From Mercurialis annua (Eukaryota; Streptophyta; Magnoliopsida; Malpighiales; Euphorbiaceae): DNA of 64,000 nt. Shown here one piece after another: positions 47,285-60,639 of this stretch. The stretch lies in NCBI RefSeq assembly GCF_937616625.2, contig NC_065577.1, forward strand, positions 28,347,501 to 28,411,500, read 5' to 3'. The notes beneath the pieces were generated by a model that worked only from the letters and a program-made list of their open reading frames with translations, made no database searches and was not told the origin of the DNA. The stretch's first letter is position 1. Every line of letters starts with the position of its first letter. The translations under genes were made by a program, and so were the position numbers.

Positions 47285-49214
47285 GGTCACGACCAGATTA
47301 TGGAATCGCGACCGGCGCTAGGGAATGGAAATGGTAGTTCCGAAACACGTAGCAAGCCTAAAACTCACTATATTTTTTCGCAAACAATTCAATAATCAAA
47401 CACATATTGACCTTATAAACGGAAGCAACATATCAACATATGTACATACACACTAGTAAACCGATATAAATACACGGGCTTATTATTTCTATATCCTGTA
47501 CGTACTATCCCAACACATAATAGTGTTTAAGGTCACATCACGGGCATCTCCTTCCGTGGTATAAAACAACTGGCGTAGCCTACAAAAGATACATATACAC
47601 GACAAGAAGTATAGACAAACATCGTAACACATTGTTGTAATGGCTACGACTCGGTCAAAGTGATACACTACTGCAGCAACTATGGAAGTCGCGACTGTAC
47701 ATGGAAAACTCGACTTCCAGGTCAAAAGGATGGACTTCTAGTCAAGTCTAGAGTCTAGATACCTGAAAACATTTAAATCAATAGGATCAGCTTAAGCTGA
47801 GTGAGATATACATTACTAACTGTATTATCAAAATAACATCGCAAATTTAAACAATCACATACCAAAATACGATTTTTCACAACAATTATTTGATTCCAGA
47901 GGAAACCTTAATCTTAACAATTTCTGAACTAGGTACATCCCTAGTTTCTTATTGAGAGAACTGTTTTCTCAAGTCCTTTTTAGTAAGCTCCCGAGGTAGT
48001 TCGACCGAGTTCAACCTATACCAATTGGTGTAGTCCCGCGATAATTCCACCTAGTTTAACTCGTACCATAACTCATGTCCAAACAAATTGAGGTGTGTCC
48101 CGGGATAGTTCCATCGAGTTTAACTCCCTAGACAAGGTTCTGAGATAGTTCCACCGAGTTCAACCTTGCATCTTATTCAACAAGTTAGTCTATTTCTATT
48201 TTCTAAGACCGACTTGACACTGGTGATCACACAGCCTATTGACACCCAATAGGTACTTGTTTCCTTGGATCGCAATTTGTATTCATGAACAATATAAACA
48301 AACCATAACAAAACATAAAGTACGCAAGTTTGTTTATCCACAATAATCAATCAATATATATCTCATTTATCAATTCCTACAATCAATCGATACAACATTT
48401 ATTTGCATATGCAATAATCAATACAAGTACACTTTCAAATCACGATAAATTATCGTATAAAACTATGTATTTATAAGTTATATGCAAAATATTTAGTAAC
48501 ATTTTTATAGCGTAACAATACGCGAGAGTAAAGTATATTCACGACTTGCTATCCAATTATCACGGTAATAATTCGTCGGCCGAATCCCGCTAAGCCGATA
48601 TCGTCAATCCTGTAACTTGTCGATACGTCTTTCAGAAAATACAATCAAATATGTTTAATTTCATAAACGTATAACCAATATAATAATCCTAAGTTATTAT
48701 CTTAGGTCAACTAAACCTAAACCCGATATGTTTCTTTAACTTGATATTGTTTTGTTATCGACTTTAACTTTTAACATAATTTATTTCGTCAGATAATCGA
48801 CCTCGTATTCGATTTCGATCGTTATTTGATTTCCGTATCAAATAACTTATTATAAAATATTTACATACCTTGCTATGTTTATCAATTCCATATTCCAAAA
48901 TCACCACATTAATGTGAAGTTACACTTCACTTAAAATCGTTTAACATTTTATCGCAAAATCTACAAACTATTTCGCGTAAACTCGAATCGAAATTATTAC
49001 GCGTGGACGTTCAAATCCTATTGAAGTCATGATTCTATATCAATACAATTCATCCATCGTACTTAATCATTATCCATAGCTTAAACATTATTAAAACCTA
49101 TCAACCATGATTTTTACCAAATGGCCAAACCTTCCTCTCATTTTTACTCAAATTTTGACAATCAATTTAACTTCAATTCAGCCTTTAATCATGCAAAATC
49201 AAAGCTTATACTTC
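47285..49214 (-). repeat. Gypsy-type LTR F (reverse), truncated by element G
   Basis: It starts GGTCACGACC (family TGTCACGACC) with gcgaccggcgctagggaatgg. It contains repeated cgagntagttcnaccgag phrases (about 47995-48165) and the hairpin cctattgacacccaatagg (48236-48254). It is cut at 49214 by the 5' LTR of G. Any remainder would lie beyond the window. Confidence 0.85.
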
Positions 49215-50711
49215 TGTAGACACCTATTTTTCGGACAGGTAAAAAGTGATAAGGAACTGAAGCGTCCAATGATGATTTCCAGAGAAACCCGTCCGGGTGA
49301 CGAGCTTTCGATTTGCTTAATGGAATCTAAGCAAGCGTAATCTGTGCACAGTTGCAAACTTGGAGGGTTAAAACGTAATTAGGCGTAAATAACCCATAAA
49401 AGTCCAAAGAAATAGTAATCTATGTCTAGAAAATGGACTAATTGCCATATCTTAGAAGTTTATAGGCCAATTTGCAAGTTTAACAGACTGAAATTGACTT
49501 AATCCAAACCTATAGGGCCCGAGGAACCTTTTTAACACTTTCGGGCACCAAAACGCACTTTTAGCAATCTTTTACTTAGCCGCCAATTTTAAAAATCCGA
49601 ATTTAATTAAAAAGGTAGAGTTTAAAGCTAATCTCAACACTTAATAAGTTATCACTTAACACACTTTCAGCCTAGAATATTCTAGAATGTTTTAGAACCC
49701 AGACGTAGCTAATCCAATATAGTTTCATACGGGCTAGACACGATGTAAAACGGACTCAAAAGTCCAGATATGTAACATAGTGTATAAACCGGGCCCACGT
49801 GCCCGAGGCCCAGCAAACCAGCAACTTCTAGAGCGGATTCCAGACTAACCCGAACTTAGAATCGACTCTAGATCAAACCAGTAGAACCAGATTGACGAGA
49901 CGCACAACTCTCATGATCTGAGCAAGAGCCCATTCTGGCCGGACTGATGGTCAAAACCCACGCGAGTGCCAGGCACTCAAAGTTAACGAGGTTTAAAAGT
50001 ATTCCTAACGTTGTATGTATATCCAACTGCCCCTGAGCATGCCAGCAATGTTTACTTCTTTCCAAAAGTATTCCAAATCCAATAATAACCGGTTAAAGGA
50101 CTAATCACCTAAAATTGGCCCATTAATGCAATTCCAGCCCATCACTTAGACATCGTAGGACTAATACGAAAAAGTAGTAATGGTTGTATAGGTTTTTCAA
50201 GACTAACCGAATAAAATGAAGCAATCACATTTATACATCCGATTTTAGGCTTTGTGCATGTAATCAATCCAGACCAGCCAGACTTATGCTACTTGCTAGA
50301 TAGCTCTAAGGTTAGATGTATGCTTAAGAGTACCTGCTACTTGCCTCAAATGTGAGTCCAGATCGAGTCATATGCGCGTTAAATTTGTTTACTGCTTTCA
50401 TACATGTTTATTTACAGCTTTCATATCATGCGAACTGCATATACTGTTGAGATGAGATATAAAATGAAATTGTCCATAAAATAAAACCGGCAACTGATAA
50501 GCCAAGCACAAGAGTCTCAGGGAGGTCCACGAAGCCTAGTCATTTGTCTGATGCACGATAGTCTTACCGGAGTCGAGTAAGGCTATTTAGTCGGTTAAAA
50601 GGAATTTCCTAGTTGAACTAGGTGGTGACTCCATTTTTTCTAACCATTTCCACATCGAGAAGTCAGCCATAAGCCTTGGGCGAGCGGCCCCCAAACCACA
50701 CTCTACTCCCA
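49215..50711 (+). repeat. Element G 5' LTR with internal deletion
   Basis: 1497 bp. Compared with the 3' LTR it lacks about 830 bases between gaatgtt (about 49690) and agaaccc. The missing piece corresponds to about 62384-63217 and contains the TATA box. Confidence 0.85.
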
Positions 50712-50712
50712 G

Positions 50713-50729
50713 TGGCGACTCCACTGGGA
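50713..50729 (+). other. Primer-binding site of element G
   Basis: Tggcgactccactggga, one base after the LTR end. This type is typical of Tat/Ogre lineage elements. Confidence 0.8.
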
Positions 50730-52043
50730 TTAAAACAACTATTTTTAAAACATAAACATAAAAAAATTTTCAGAATTCTTTTCAAAAACAGTTGCCATGG
50801 ACCTAAACCGCACGGTTTGCGCCTTATCAATCAGCGGCTTTATTTCAAGAAATATTCGCACCTATTGCATTGCATTAGAAATTTCTCTTCTTACATACTC
50901 TTTAGGAGTCCCTATCCAGCCCCGATACTCATAGCCGCTCTCATGCTCTGGCTTTGCACTCCATTGCCCAAAACGTCTTATGCGGACTAGTATCACTCAC
51001 AGCCCAGTACCTTGGTCGTTTGTACTTGTGATTGAGGAGACCTATCAAAGGTATATATGTCTGTGGGAGCCTTAAACCGGTTACTTCCAAAACCCAATGA
51101 CTCAGCCCACATGCATCCCAGCCTAGACACTACCCTCAAGGAAAATACCAAATATAATGATTGTACTTGAGGCATGACTGTCAATGTAATGATTATAAAT
51201 CTAGTGTTTCAAAAACTACTATTTCAATCTTAGTCTTAGGTCCGGCCTAACAAGTTTTCCAGTTTCAAAATCAGATTTTCAAAACTTCCAGTTAGGCCAG
51301 ACCTTAAAGAAACAAATCCAATTAAGTGATACACCTTCGCTTAATCAAACCTCCAATAATCAATCTAGTGCAAATTCCTTTCGCTAGATATAGCCGCCAG
51401 GCTAAATAAAATTCCAGAGTTTAAAACGAACTTCCACGTCCACCCTACATGTTTTCAAACACCTTCCAGAAAGGGATTTAGAGTCATTACATCGACAAAT
51501 GGTGTCTATCTGCTTCAGAATTGCTAGAAGAGAGCCTTTTGCTGGAACGCCGACTCTTGCATTGCGATGCGAGGGTCCAGACCAAATTACCAAGGAATAA
51601 ACCTTGCTCGGCACACGTGTGTGGGAGAAATAAGGTTGGAAGGAACAACGTGTCCCTGTGATATCAAACTGTTCTATGTGCCAAACTTGATATGTGCTAT
51701 GTGTTTAAAACTAACCCTGCATCTCATGCATATGCGTATCACGCATCTGATGCATCCAGTATCATAGAAATCACATACTAACCCCTTGTGGATGCAGCCA
51801 CCAAAATTACTCGCCCTACTACTCTCTGGCAACGACAGTCAGAAAAGTTTAATTTACGCAGTCAGTGTGAGGACCGAGTGAAGCCAATTTAAGCCACCTA
51901 AAGAAGGAGGTTATGGACTCAGTCAAAAAGCAGACAGATGAAATGAAGCAATGGATCATGGCCTGTATGAACCCCCAGAGTCGTCCCGGAACAGTCGAAT
52001 GAGCAAACCAAATTTCATCACTGAAGCTCGACAAGGACGTTAA
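50730..52043 (+). other. Element G leader region
   Basis: No intact gene. The short read from the ATG at 51913 (MDSVKKQTDEMKQW) looks like a coiled-coil start of the following ORF and stops after about 29 codons. Confidence 0.45.
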
Positions 52044-53358
52044 GTGGCACTTGCCCGATCTGAGGAGGCGATCAGGGAACAAGACCCCGACAAACAGAAA
52101 TGGCTCACCGATGTCCTAAGCGAAGGACAACATCAAGCAGGAAAGAGGAACGGGGACATAGAGGTAGAAGAAGGGCGAAGACACATGCTACCAATCCTGA
52201 AAAGCATATATGTAGCTGAATGGGCGAAACTGAGCAAATTCCACCTAGAGAACCTCCAATTCATGTTTCACCTCTGAGAAGATCAAGAACTCTTCCATGC
52301 CGCATCTAATTTTTGGGATTCAAAAACTCATGTGTTTAGGTTCCACAATGTCGAGATCTGCCCACTTCTCGAAGAATTTGAGGCAATCCTCGGGGGAGAT
52401 GGGGACGTTACCCGAGATTTCGCCTTACTCAACACAGGCTACCCAGCAGTGAGAGGACTCACACCTTGGTTTTCACTCCTGCCTGGTAAGCTAGCAACGT
52501 TAAGAGAAGGGGTCCATATTCACCTCCCTTCAATCATAGCTATGGCTGAAGAGATGGACAAGGCCAGTAACAGTTAGGTTAGGACAACCGGATTCTGCCT
52601 TTACGCACAATACTTACTTTGCTCAGTCAAGGGACATGCCGATATCATAAGCGTACACATATGGAACAAGTGGAAAAAGGGGCTACCCCTCTCCCAGTGA
52701 TATTAGGTGAGACACTAGCTGGCTTGGACAATTTCCAAGTTACTAAGAGACTCTCAGGGAGTCTTCTTCTCTTGCAAATATGGCTGCAAGAAAGGCTACA
52801 GATGATAGTGCCACCTGCCGATCCAATGCTCTATATGCCGAAGAATTTAGCAAGACGCCGAGTAGTCGTACGCAAGCCAGACAACGGGAATACCTGGTTC
52901 GAAACAATCACTGAAGCTGATATCCGTTGGAGGTGGCCTTGGTGGAAAATTAGCCACGTGGTCACAGAAGTTTATACAAGAGTGTCCCTCTACCAGGTTT
53001 CCGCGCAGTATCGTCCTATGAACCAGCCCGACTATTTCGGCAATATGGGATGAAGCAAGAAATCGTGGAATATCCGTCCCCTTTTTCCGGAATACCACTG
53101 TGCCAAGAATTTCTGAAGAAGCTTATTGTTTGTTGGCCAGAAAGGCGTATTGAAAGGAATGTGATCACTAACCGTAATGACATTGCAAACAAGTATTACA
53201 AAGTATGGGTCTCCCTACACAAAAACGACGCGACAAGCTTACTGAGAGGCAAAAGGGCTAACGAATTGACCAATGCACAGGTCGAGAGAGAAGAATATGA
53301 ATATTTGAAGCAAGCAAACTCCGGTTTCTACAGGCTCAATGGGACTCAACATCCATGA
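52044..53358 (+). pseudogene. Plant mobile domain/DUF7745-like ORF (sense) of element G
   Basis: Translation gives FWDSKTHVFRFHNVEICPLLEEF, the conserved entry of DUF7745/plant mobile domain proteins, then a stretch ending SLLLLQIWLQERL (about 52760-52800), the hallmark of their C-terminal half, and finally EYEYLKQANSGFYRLNG. Stops at 52276 and 52575 and frame changes (about 52600, 53050) break it. These domains are found in host MAIN-like proteins and in many transposons; their biochemical role is unsettled. LTR H begins just after it. Confidence 0.6.
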
Positions 53359-53361
53359 CAC

Positions 53362-55802
53362 TGTAATACCCCGTAAGTTCAAGTTATCTGATTGGGCCAC
53401 GTGTTAAGTTTTGAATCGTTAGAGTGGCGGCATTTGAAAGGTTTTTGAAATAATCAAATTATACAAGACCCGAGTAGGTCGGTGTTAGGAATTCTAATAC
53501 GGAAAATTTGATATTAGAATTCAAATAAAGAATAAGAATTGGGACTAAATGAAGTGGTGAGAAAAAGTTATTAAAATTAAGTTTAAGTCCCAAATTGGTA
53601 AATAGTAAATTAATTCTCGGAAATTGTAATTAAAAGATTTTAACGGAAAAATATTAATTCTTGGATTTGTATTATTTATGGGATATAAATAATACGCGTG
53701 AGTTTGAATTAAAATGAATAAGTAATCGTTTGATTAAAAGTTAAGTTAAAATAGAAAGTTTAAAATAGAATTGGTTTAAGTTAATGAAAGGGAGGATTAA
53801 AGCGGCTTATTAGCCATTATATATAAAGGAAACAACATGAATTAAGAAAGAAAGAAAGAAGAAGAATCAGATAAAGAAGAAAACGAAGGAAAAAGGTGAC
53901 GATCGATAGGGTTTCGCCGTTCGGCGTTGGAATCACGCGTTCTTGGTGTCGATCTCTCCTGAATTGAAGCCTCTATCGTTTCAAATCTTCAAAACAAGGT
54001 AAGTTCGACGTTTTTGTTGCGAGAATTGATGAATAGTGGCTGTTACGTATTGAATAACGTTACGGTCGAATCGAACACGGATGAATAGCCAGCGGGATGA
54101 ATAGCCAGCGGGCTGCACGAACGTGCAGCAGACTACACGTTGGAGGGGGAATCAAATCGGATTTTGCCCTAACGGGATTCCGATGTTTGATACGCAGACG
54201 ACTTTATATTACAACCCAATCAGACATTAAAAAGGAAACACGGACTCCGGAAACATGAAATTTGGATATCGAACATGACGTGTTCGATTAGGGTTTTAAT
54301 ATATAAGGAACTTATGATTGGAAATCGATAAAAAGAAATATAACAAGTATCTCGACTACGCATAAGAACACGATCAAAGATAAAAGACGTATTTAGAATA
54401 AGATCGTGTTAACCTAAGTTTGTAACTTAGGGTTTCAGCGTTGAGTTTACGTTTATAAATTAAACGTATAAGTGACTTGAATATGTGATTGATATATCGA
54501 TGAGCTACCAGGCCGACGAGCTGGAGTAGCTATATGATCAAATGACGCATGGAACCTACGTGATCGGATGGTGATAATGCAATTTTGGATAGCGGTTTCA
54601 CTGAGTTGCATCTTACTTTCGCGTATTATTTTATATAAGTTATTTCATGTATTATGATTATTACTATTAAATACATCGCATTTATATGATTTGAATGTAC
54701 GATATATAGTTTTATCGAATATTTGAATATAAGTATCTAGTGTGCGATCTGAAGAAACTAACTACCTATTGGGTGTTAATAGGTTGTGTGATCACCGGTA
54801 TTTGAGTCAGTCTAGCATGTCTAGATTATTAATGATGATATGAATGCGCATGATATGAATATGAAAGATGGAATACGAATGAGAGATATGAGGTTGAACT
54901 CGGTGGAACTATCTCGGGACCCGTATCTAGTGGGTTGAACTCGGTCGAATTATCTCGGGACCCACAACTTGGGATTATGCAGTGGCATGTGTTGACCCGA
55001 TTGAATTATATCGAGACTACGCCACGTGGTCGCGGTTGAACTCAGTTGAGCTATCTCAGGACCGGACCACTTGGATTGAAATGATTTGATACGAATACGA
55101 AAAGCTAAGAGTTTCAGGATCAGGTTTCGATCGGATCTATCGCTTGAGAATGTTATATTATTTTCTTATATTATATATTGATGTCATTTACGATTCGAGC
55201 ATGTGATGTTATGTTTTTATAATACCGTCAGTAATTTGCAAGCTCACTCAGTATTTCTCCAAATACTGACCCCTCACTTTTGATGTATTTCAGGTGATCG
55301 GAGTCGGATCAGACAGACCATCTCTTTTGTGTTGGAAGTCTTTTGACTTGCACAATGTACAAGTTCCTAGAGCTGCAGTAGTCAGTAGGTGTCAATATAA
55401 GAGTAACATTTTGAATTCAAACGGTATATATTGAAATGTAAATTGTGATATGGTTTTATAAGTAATTTGTCTATAAAAATGACGTTTATCCGTTTGATTC
55501 TTGTTCCAATTGCCGTGAGTGGAATTGGTTGTGATTATGACTAGAAACAGGGCGGTGCTGGATATTGGATATCGCTTTGTAAGACCCTGGTTTCTACGAA
55601 TCGTTTTACAAACGTTTTCAAAAAAAGGATATGATATTTTGATATTTACAATTATATTATTTGACGAAGTGAAGACGTTTTATGTATAATAATATATTTA
55701 ATTTGCGAAAACTTTATAGTGATTCTAGGCTTGCTTCGAGATTTGGAGCTACCACTCCCATTCCCTAGCAACGGTCGCGGCTCAATAATTTGGGTCGTGA
55801 CA
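53362..55802 (+). mobile_element. Solo gypsy-type LTR H
   Basis: 2441 bp, TGTAATACCCCG...GGGTCGTGACA, flanked by GACAC (53357-53361 and 55803-55807). It has the repeated gttgaactcggtgg...atctcggga phrases (about 54893-55070), the hairpin cctattgggtgttaatagg (about 54767) and a small tandem atgaatagccagcggg (about 54080-54112). No internal region, so a solo LTR inside G. Confidence 0.95.
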
Positions 55803-55807
55803 GACAC

Positions 55808-57180
55808 CACCAGTGAGACTGAAGTGGTAGCTCCACCCATGTTTGCATTTGGAGATCTGTTCTCCTAAACTATCCAATTATGTAGTAGCTTAGTTTAGTT
55901 GTAGTTTCTATTTTCGCATCCGGATATTTTGCACAATTTGCTTTGTTTTAATTCGATGTCTTTATATTCCAGAGTCAATGATGACACCACATTTGCTCAT
56001 TCATATGATGTCTCGCCTGATGGGCATGCTATTTTCAATTGTTTCAATATGCATAAATACGATGAAATCGAGCTATTTCACCGGTCTATTCAATAACCGG
56101 TACAAGGAAATGAACACTTCCGGAAATAATCCTATTTCAATAGGACAATACCCTTGAGAAAATATGAGTTTATCGAACTGTCTCAAAAAGGACAAAGGCC
56201 TGCTAGTGGTTCCCGGTCCATTGGCTAAAAAAGACTTGGCCACAGAAAGTTCTAAGAAGGAGAGGCACACGCTAAAACGGATCGTCAAGCCCGGATAGGA
56301 CAAAACATAAAAAAAAGAGAAAAATCCACCGCCCAGCTACCACCGCTCAGCATTCTATCTTGGAGTGGGACGGTCTAAGTAGTGAACCGCAACACTCACT
56401 ATAAGTCCTCCTCAGATCGTCGATTACGATCGAGTAGAAATCTCATATAAAAAATAGTCAATCCCAAAAATCTGCAAGGACCGATTGATAACAGGGTAAA
56501 CCACTTGAAACAAGAAATATCTTAATTGTACCGACTATTGAATGAACCGGTTTAATAGATCTTTTATAATATATGCATATCGAAATCATTGTCTAGCGCA
56601 TGTTCCTAGAAAGGAAAGACAGAGGATCATGAATCCCCCACAGCATAAATCTTTGAGACAATGGAACAAAAAAAAATTGCAAAAACTTTTCAAAAAATTC
56701 AAAATTTCCTCATGCATTTGCAGTCGCGCCAAGAAAAATGTTAAAATGCGCATTAACTGTCATAGAAACAAACATATTCTCTCAGAACAGATAGAAACCG
56801 CCCGGAGTGAGCCCAGACAAAGACGAGACCATTCATCAAAACATCCAGTTTCCCTGGACCAGAAAAATGAACACTTCGATGAGGGGGGCAACACAAAGTA
56901 CGATGCAGGGAGCAGAGCCCACTCCACAAGCAAGCAGAAAATAGGGCAAATTTTCGCAAAATTGGACTCCAGCAACACAAGAAAGCAGAAAATAGGGCCA
57001 ATTTTTGCCAACTCATACTCAAGAAATACAAGAAACAACAACCGCCAGACCACTACTTTCAGGAATAAGCTCCAGAAACACTCGTAAGCGCCAGAACCGG
57101 AGACAAAATGCGACCAACACGGACCATCACAACCCTCAGAATAGGCGGCAAGCCTCTACCTCCAAGAGAATTACATAATA
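55808..57180 (+). other. Element G middle region
   Basis: After LTR H the sense reading continues briefly to a TAA at 55867-55869. The only sizeable ORF (56542-57087) is Lys/Arg/Asn-rich with an internal near-repeat (RKQKIGPIFA and SKQKIGQIFA) and no recognised domain. Pol would be expected here but is absent. Confidence 0.5.
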
Positions 57181-57429
57181 GGCGACATGCCTCCGCTACC
57201 CAGAGATGGAAATCTGATAGCAGGGGGCACTAAAATTCTCAAACGAGAAGCAGAAGACTTCCTCAACAAAACGGAAGGAACAGAGAAATCCCTCACCCAG
57301 AGATTCAGGGGATGTGAAGTCCCCATTTGCCCAGAAGACCGGGACTTAAAGTCCCCATCATCTAGAAACCACAGGCGCCAGCCTTACATCGCTCAGAAAC
57401 CACGGGCACTAACCCCACAAACACCAGAA

Positions 57430-57750
57430 AACTGGGGGCATCAGTTCCCCAACGACTAGAGAACCAGCCAATGAACCGAGGGCATCAGGTCCCCATCACC
57501 CAGAAATCATAGGCGCTAGCCCTACATTTCTCCAGAGACTCCAAGCTCTAAGCTTACACCTATGGACGCTAACCTCGAAACAGCCAGAAAACCTGGGCAT
57601 CAAGTCTCCACCAGCTAGAGAAGCGGAGGCATCAGGTCTCCACCTGCCAGTGAACCGGGGGCATCAGGTCTCCACCAGCCAGAGAACTGGGGGTATTAGG
57701 TGTCCAGCAGCCAGAGAACCGTAGGCATCAGGTCCCCACTAGTCAGAAAC
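57430..57750. repeat. 32 bp tandem repeat field in element G
   Basis: Gggcatcaggtctccaccag-type units start at 57597, 57629, 57661, 57693 and 57725, exactly 32 bases apart. More diverged copies extend upstream to about 57430. Confidence 0.85.
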
Positions 57751-57917
57751 AAGAAGCAGAAACAAGGAAGCCAGAAAAGGCTAACACAAATATAACAAAC
57801 AAAACAAAGCTATGAAAATAAAGTGTACAGAACGATGAATGTACAAAATATTGTGACAACTTACACAGTCATCAATAAAAGCAAACGTTCAAAACGTGAC
57901 AAACATGCAGTACAAGC

Positions 57918-60440
57918 CTAACTATCAGAGTCCAAATCCTGCTCTAAGGTCTCTGAGTCTCCGTAACGGCTCCCAGAAGGCGAGTCACCAGAATAGCGCC
58001 TAGTATGCTCACCACCAGAAGACGAAGCGAAGTCTCCACGACCTCCCCGGATGTCAGATCCTCGTCTACCACGGGCTTCACGTCCACGATCACCAGCACA
58101 AATTCCACCTCCACCGCCAGGGAACCCAAGAGGGATGTTACTGTCAGCCGAACCCAGCCCTGTCAGACGCACCTGCTCCTCTAGAACATCAATGCGCAAA
58201 TATATAAGAAACCATAGAGCAGTCAGAGATATAGGATTGCATACATGCATACATATAGGATATAAATATTGCATATTTGTTTTTACCCTCATCTATGCAG
58301 ACACAAGTGATCACGCCGGTAATAAGCAGCATCGGCCAACTGATCCACGTCAGACACCGGTATCTGAAAACCTGAAGAAGACGCTCAGTCGAACAGGGAA
58401 AACGGTCCCTCAGAACAAAAGAACAAAAAAGGGAAATACTCACATGGGTACAGTCAGCAGGCGCAAAAGAATGCGTCATGTAGCACAAAGGAACAAAGTC
58501 TTGCACAGGCCAACGCATGCCACCGTAACGCGCAGATCTCTCTGGCATCTGACTCAAAGAACCAGAGACCATGTCACCAGTACCGGCTCGCCTACCAGAC
58601 AGGACCCGACTAGGAGACCCCAGACCGTCTACCCGAGCACGGACAGAACGAGACCCACGTCTAGCACCTCCCTAAGAGAACACCGAAGAGAGAACTCAGG
58701 AAGACGGAAAAACCCAGAAAGAGGAAAAAACCAGAAGAATGACACATATCTGCGGCCCTGCAGCCGCTTGCTAAACCTGAACGACGGCTACTTCGTCCAA
58801 CGGAAGTCTCCCCAGAAGACGATACCAGACCAGTAGCAGGATAACCTCTCAGATCTAGTCGAATAGCAGGCGATACCAAGTCCCTGACGAGGAGCATCGA
58901 TGAAGGAGGTCCAACCGGGACCATACGGACACTTGGGCCACCCCACCAATGAAGAACACGCTCCCCCGGAAAGAAGGACCTACAACTTGGGTCATGCATC
59001 AGATAACGCATGCCCGATCTTGCTACGACACCGTGTACCCACAGAGGCCAGCAAACTCTAGGTGGAGTGTTCCAAGAAGAATCCACCTACAATTAGTAAA
59101 ACAGGGGTCAACACTGCAAAAGATACCTAGAGTAGTTCAAAAATAGAGTTCGGTACTCACATCTATCCACGCCAGCTCATTCAGCCAGCCTTAGCACTCG
59201 GCTCCCTGACTCTGCGTCAAAGTACGAGAAAAGTTCCAGAATCTCAGCATAGGGTATCCTAACACCGAAAGAACACCAAAGCCATTCAGAAGGCCCATAT
59301 GGATGGCCCAGATCTGAAAACAGAATAAAACCAGCTAAGTTAACGAAATCGAAAGCACGATGCAGTTAAAAGCAATAAAACAACTCACATGTACGACTTG
59401 CCACATCCTAGAAAGACGGGATCCCCCATAGACCACTCGGTCCATGCTAATGTAAAGATAGGCGAAGGCAGCCGACCCCCAATCATACGAACTAACCAGG
59501 TCCAAGTCCTCTAAGGCCGGCAACACGCAAAGTTGCAGAGTCGCACCTGAACTGCAAAACAGAGTAGACCCCAACAGATAATAGACGAAAGCTCGGGCAA
59601 TCAGATCAACCTCGTCGCTAGTCCGGGGAAAGCTCTCCTTGTAACGATCATACAGCTCAAGGTGTCAAAGACTACGACCCTTCATCTCCGGAATGAAACC
59701 CAGCATCTCGAAGATGTACGCATCCCTCTGAGGATAGAATCCCAAACCACCATCAAAAGGCACAGGCGAGCCTCCAAAAGAAATCCCAGTAATCAGCAAG
59801 AAATCAAGAGGAGTCACTATCAGTTTCCCAACCGGCAAATGAAAAGTGTGGGTAGTATCCATCCACCGCTCCATCAGCGCACAACGCAGTCACAGATACT
59901 CGTCGCAATGAACAGACCGCTAGCAAGACGGCCAAAACCCGTAGCGTCTACCCGAGAACAAACAATAGCAGGAAAAGCATCGTACCAGATTTGCACATCC
60001 GCAAAGTTCCCCAACGTACGAAACACATCTCGCTCCTGAAAGCACGAAAAGATCAAACTACCTGGTCAAATTCATCAGAAATCAATCCAGAATAGCCAAA
60101 AAATGCACCAGGAGTCGCGACCACAGAGGCATTGGCGCCATCGTCGCGGCGCCAGTGTCACTGGCGGAGACGCCACCTTATCCTGGCGACACTATAACCT
60201 GGCACCTCCGCCACTTTTTCCCTCTTCAGGACGAATTCTTTTAGGACTGGGCCCGCTTTCGACGAAGTTTCGATAATATTCCGGACATATTTGAAACACA
60301 TAGACAATAAAAAGCCTATCTATAAGCCAAAAACGATGAAAACGCACCTTGCGATGAGTCTTGGCACATAAGTGCCCCTCTAGATGCAACAAGAGCGGAA
60401 CCTCCTCATCCGCCTTTAGTAAAGCAACATGCCGGCCAAG
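57918..60440 (-). pseudogene. Antisense, intron-bearing plant mobile domain gene in element G
   Basis: Minus-strand pieces in order: 60440-60192 (PLLLHLEGHLCAKTHRK...; family unsure), 60056-59874 (RDVFRTLGNFADVQIWYDAF), 59874-59665 (MERWMDTTHTFHLPVGKL, VTPLDFLLITGISF, EMLGFIPEMKGRSL), 59660-59400 (LGSTLFCSSGATLQL, YDWGSAAFAYLY, SRMWQ). These motifs are the core of the plant mobile domain. A likely intron (GTGAGT to TTTTCAG, about 59390 to 59315) leads into IWAIHMGLLNGFG. A Ser/Gly/Arg-rich acidic tail ends at 57918. A frameshift near 59875 and a TGA near 59666 show decay. Tat-lineage elements are known to carry antisense ORFs near the 3' LTR, which fits. Confidence 0.7.
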
Positions 60441-60639
60441 ATCAATGCACGGCTCCCTAAAGGGCTAGGGTGGTGCCAGAGCTCAAATGCTCAAATTCAG
60501 AGAATAGGGAAAGAAGAAAAGGAAAAGAAATGAGGGGATGACTCTCTTAAAAAGGCACAAGCCACTAAAAGACGAAAACCTACATCCTTTGAGGATATGC
60601 CAGAAAGATACCTCTAAGGATGCAAGGCGAGAAAACGGA

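Noticed and set aside
58051..58836. 261-codon plus-strand Arg/Thr/Pro-rich ORF
   Set aside because: It overlaps the antisense plant mobile domain gene; its composition is low-complexity and no domain is visible.
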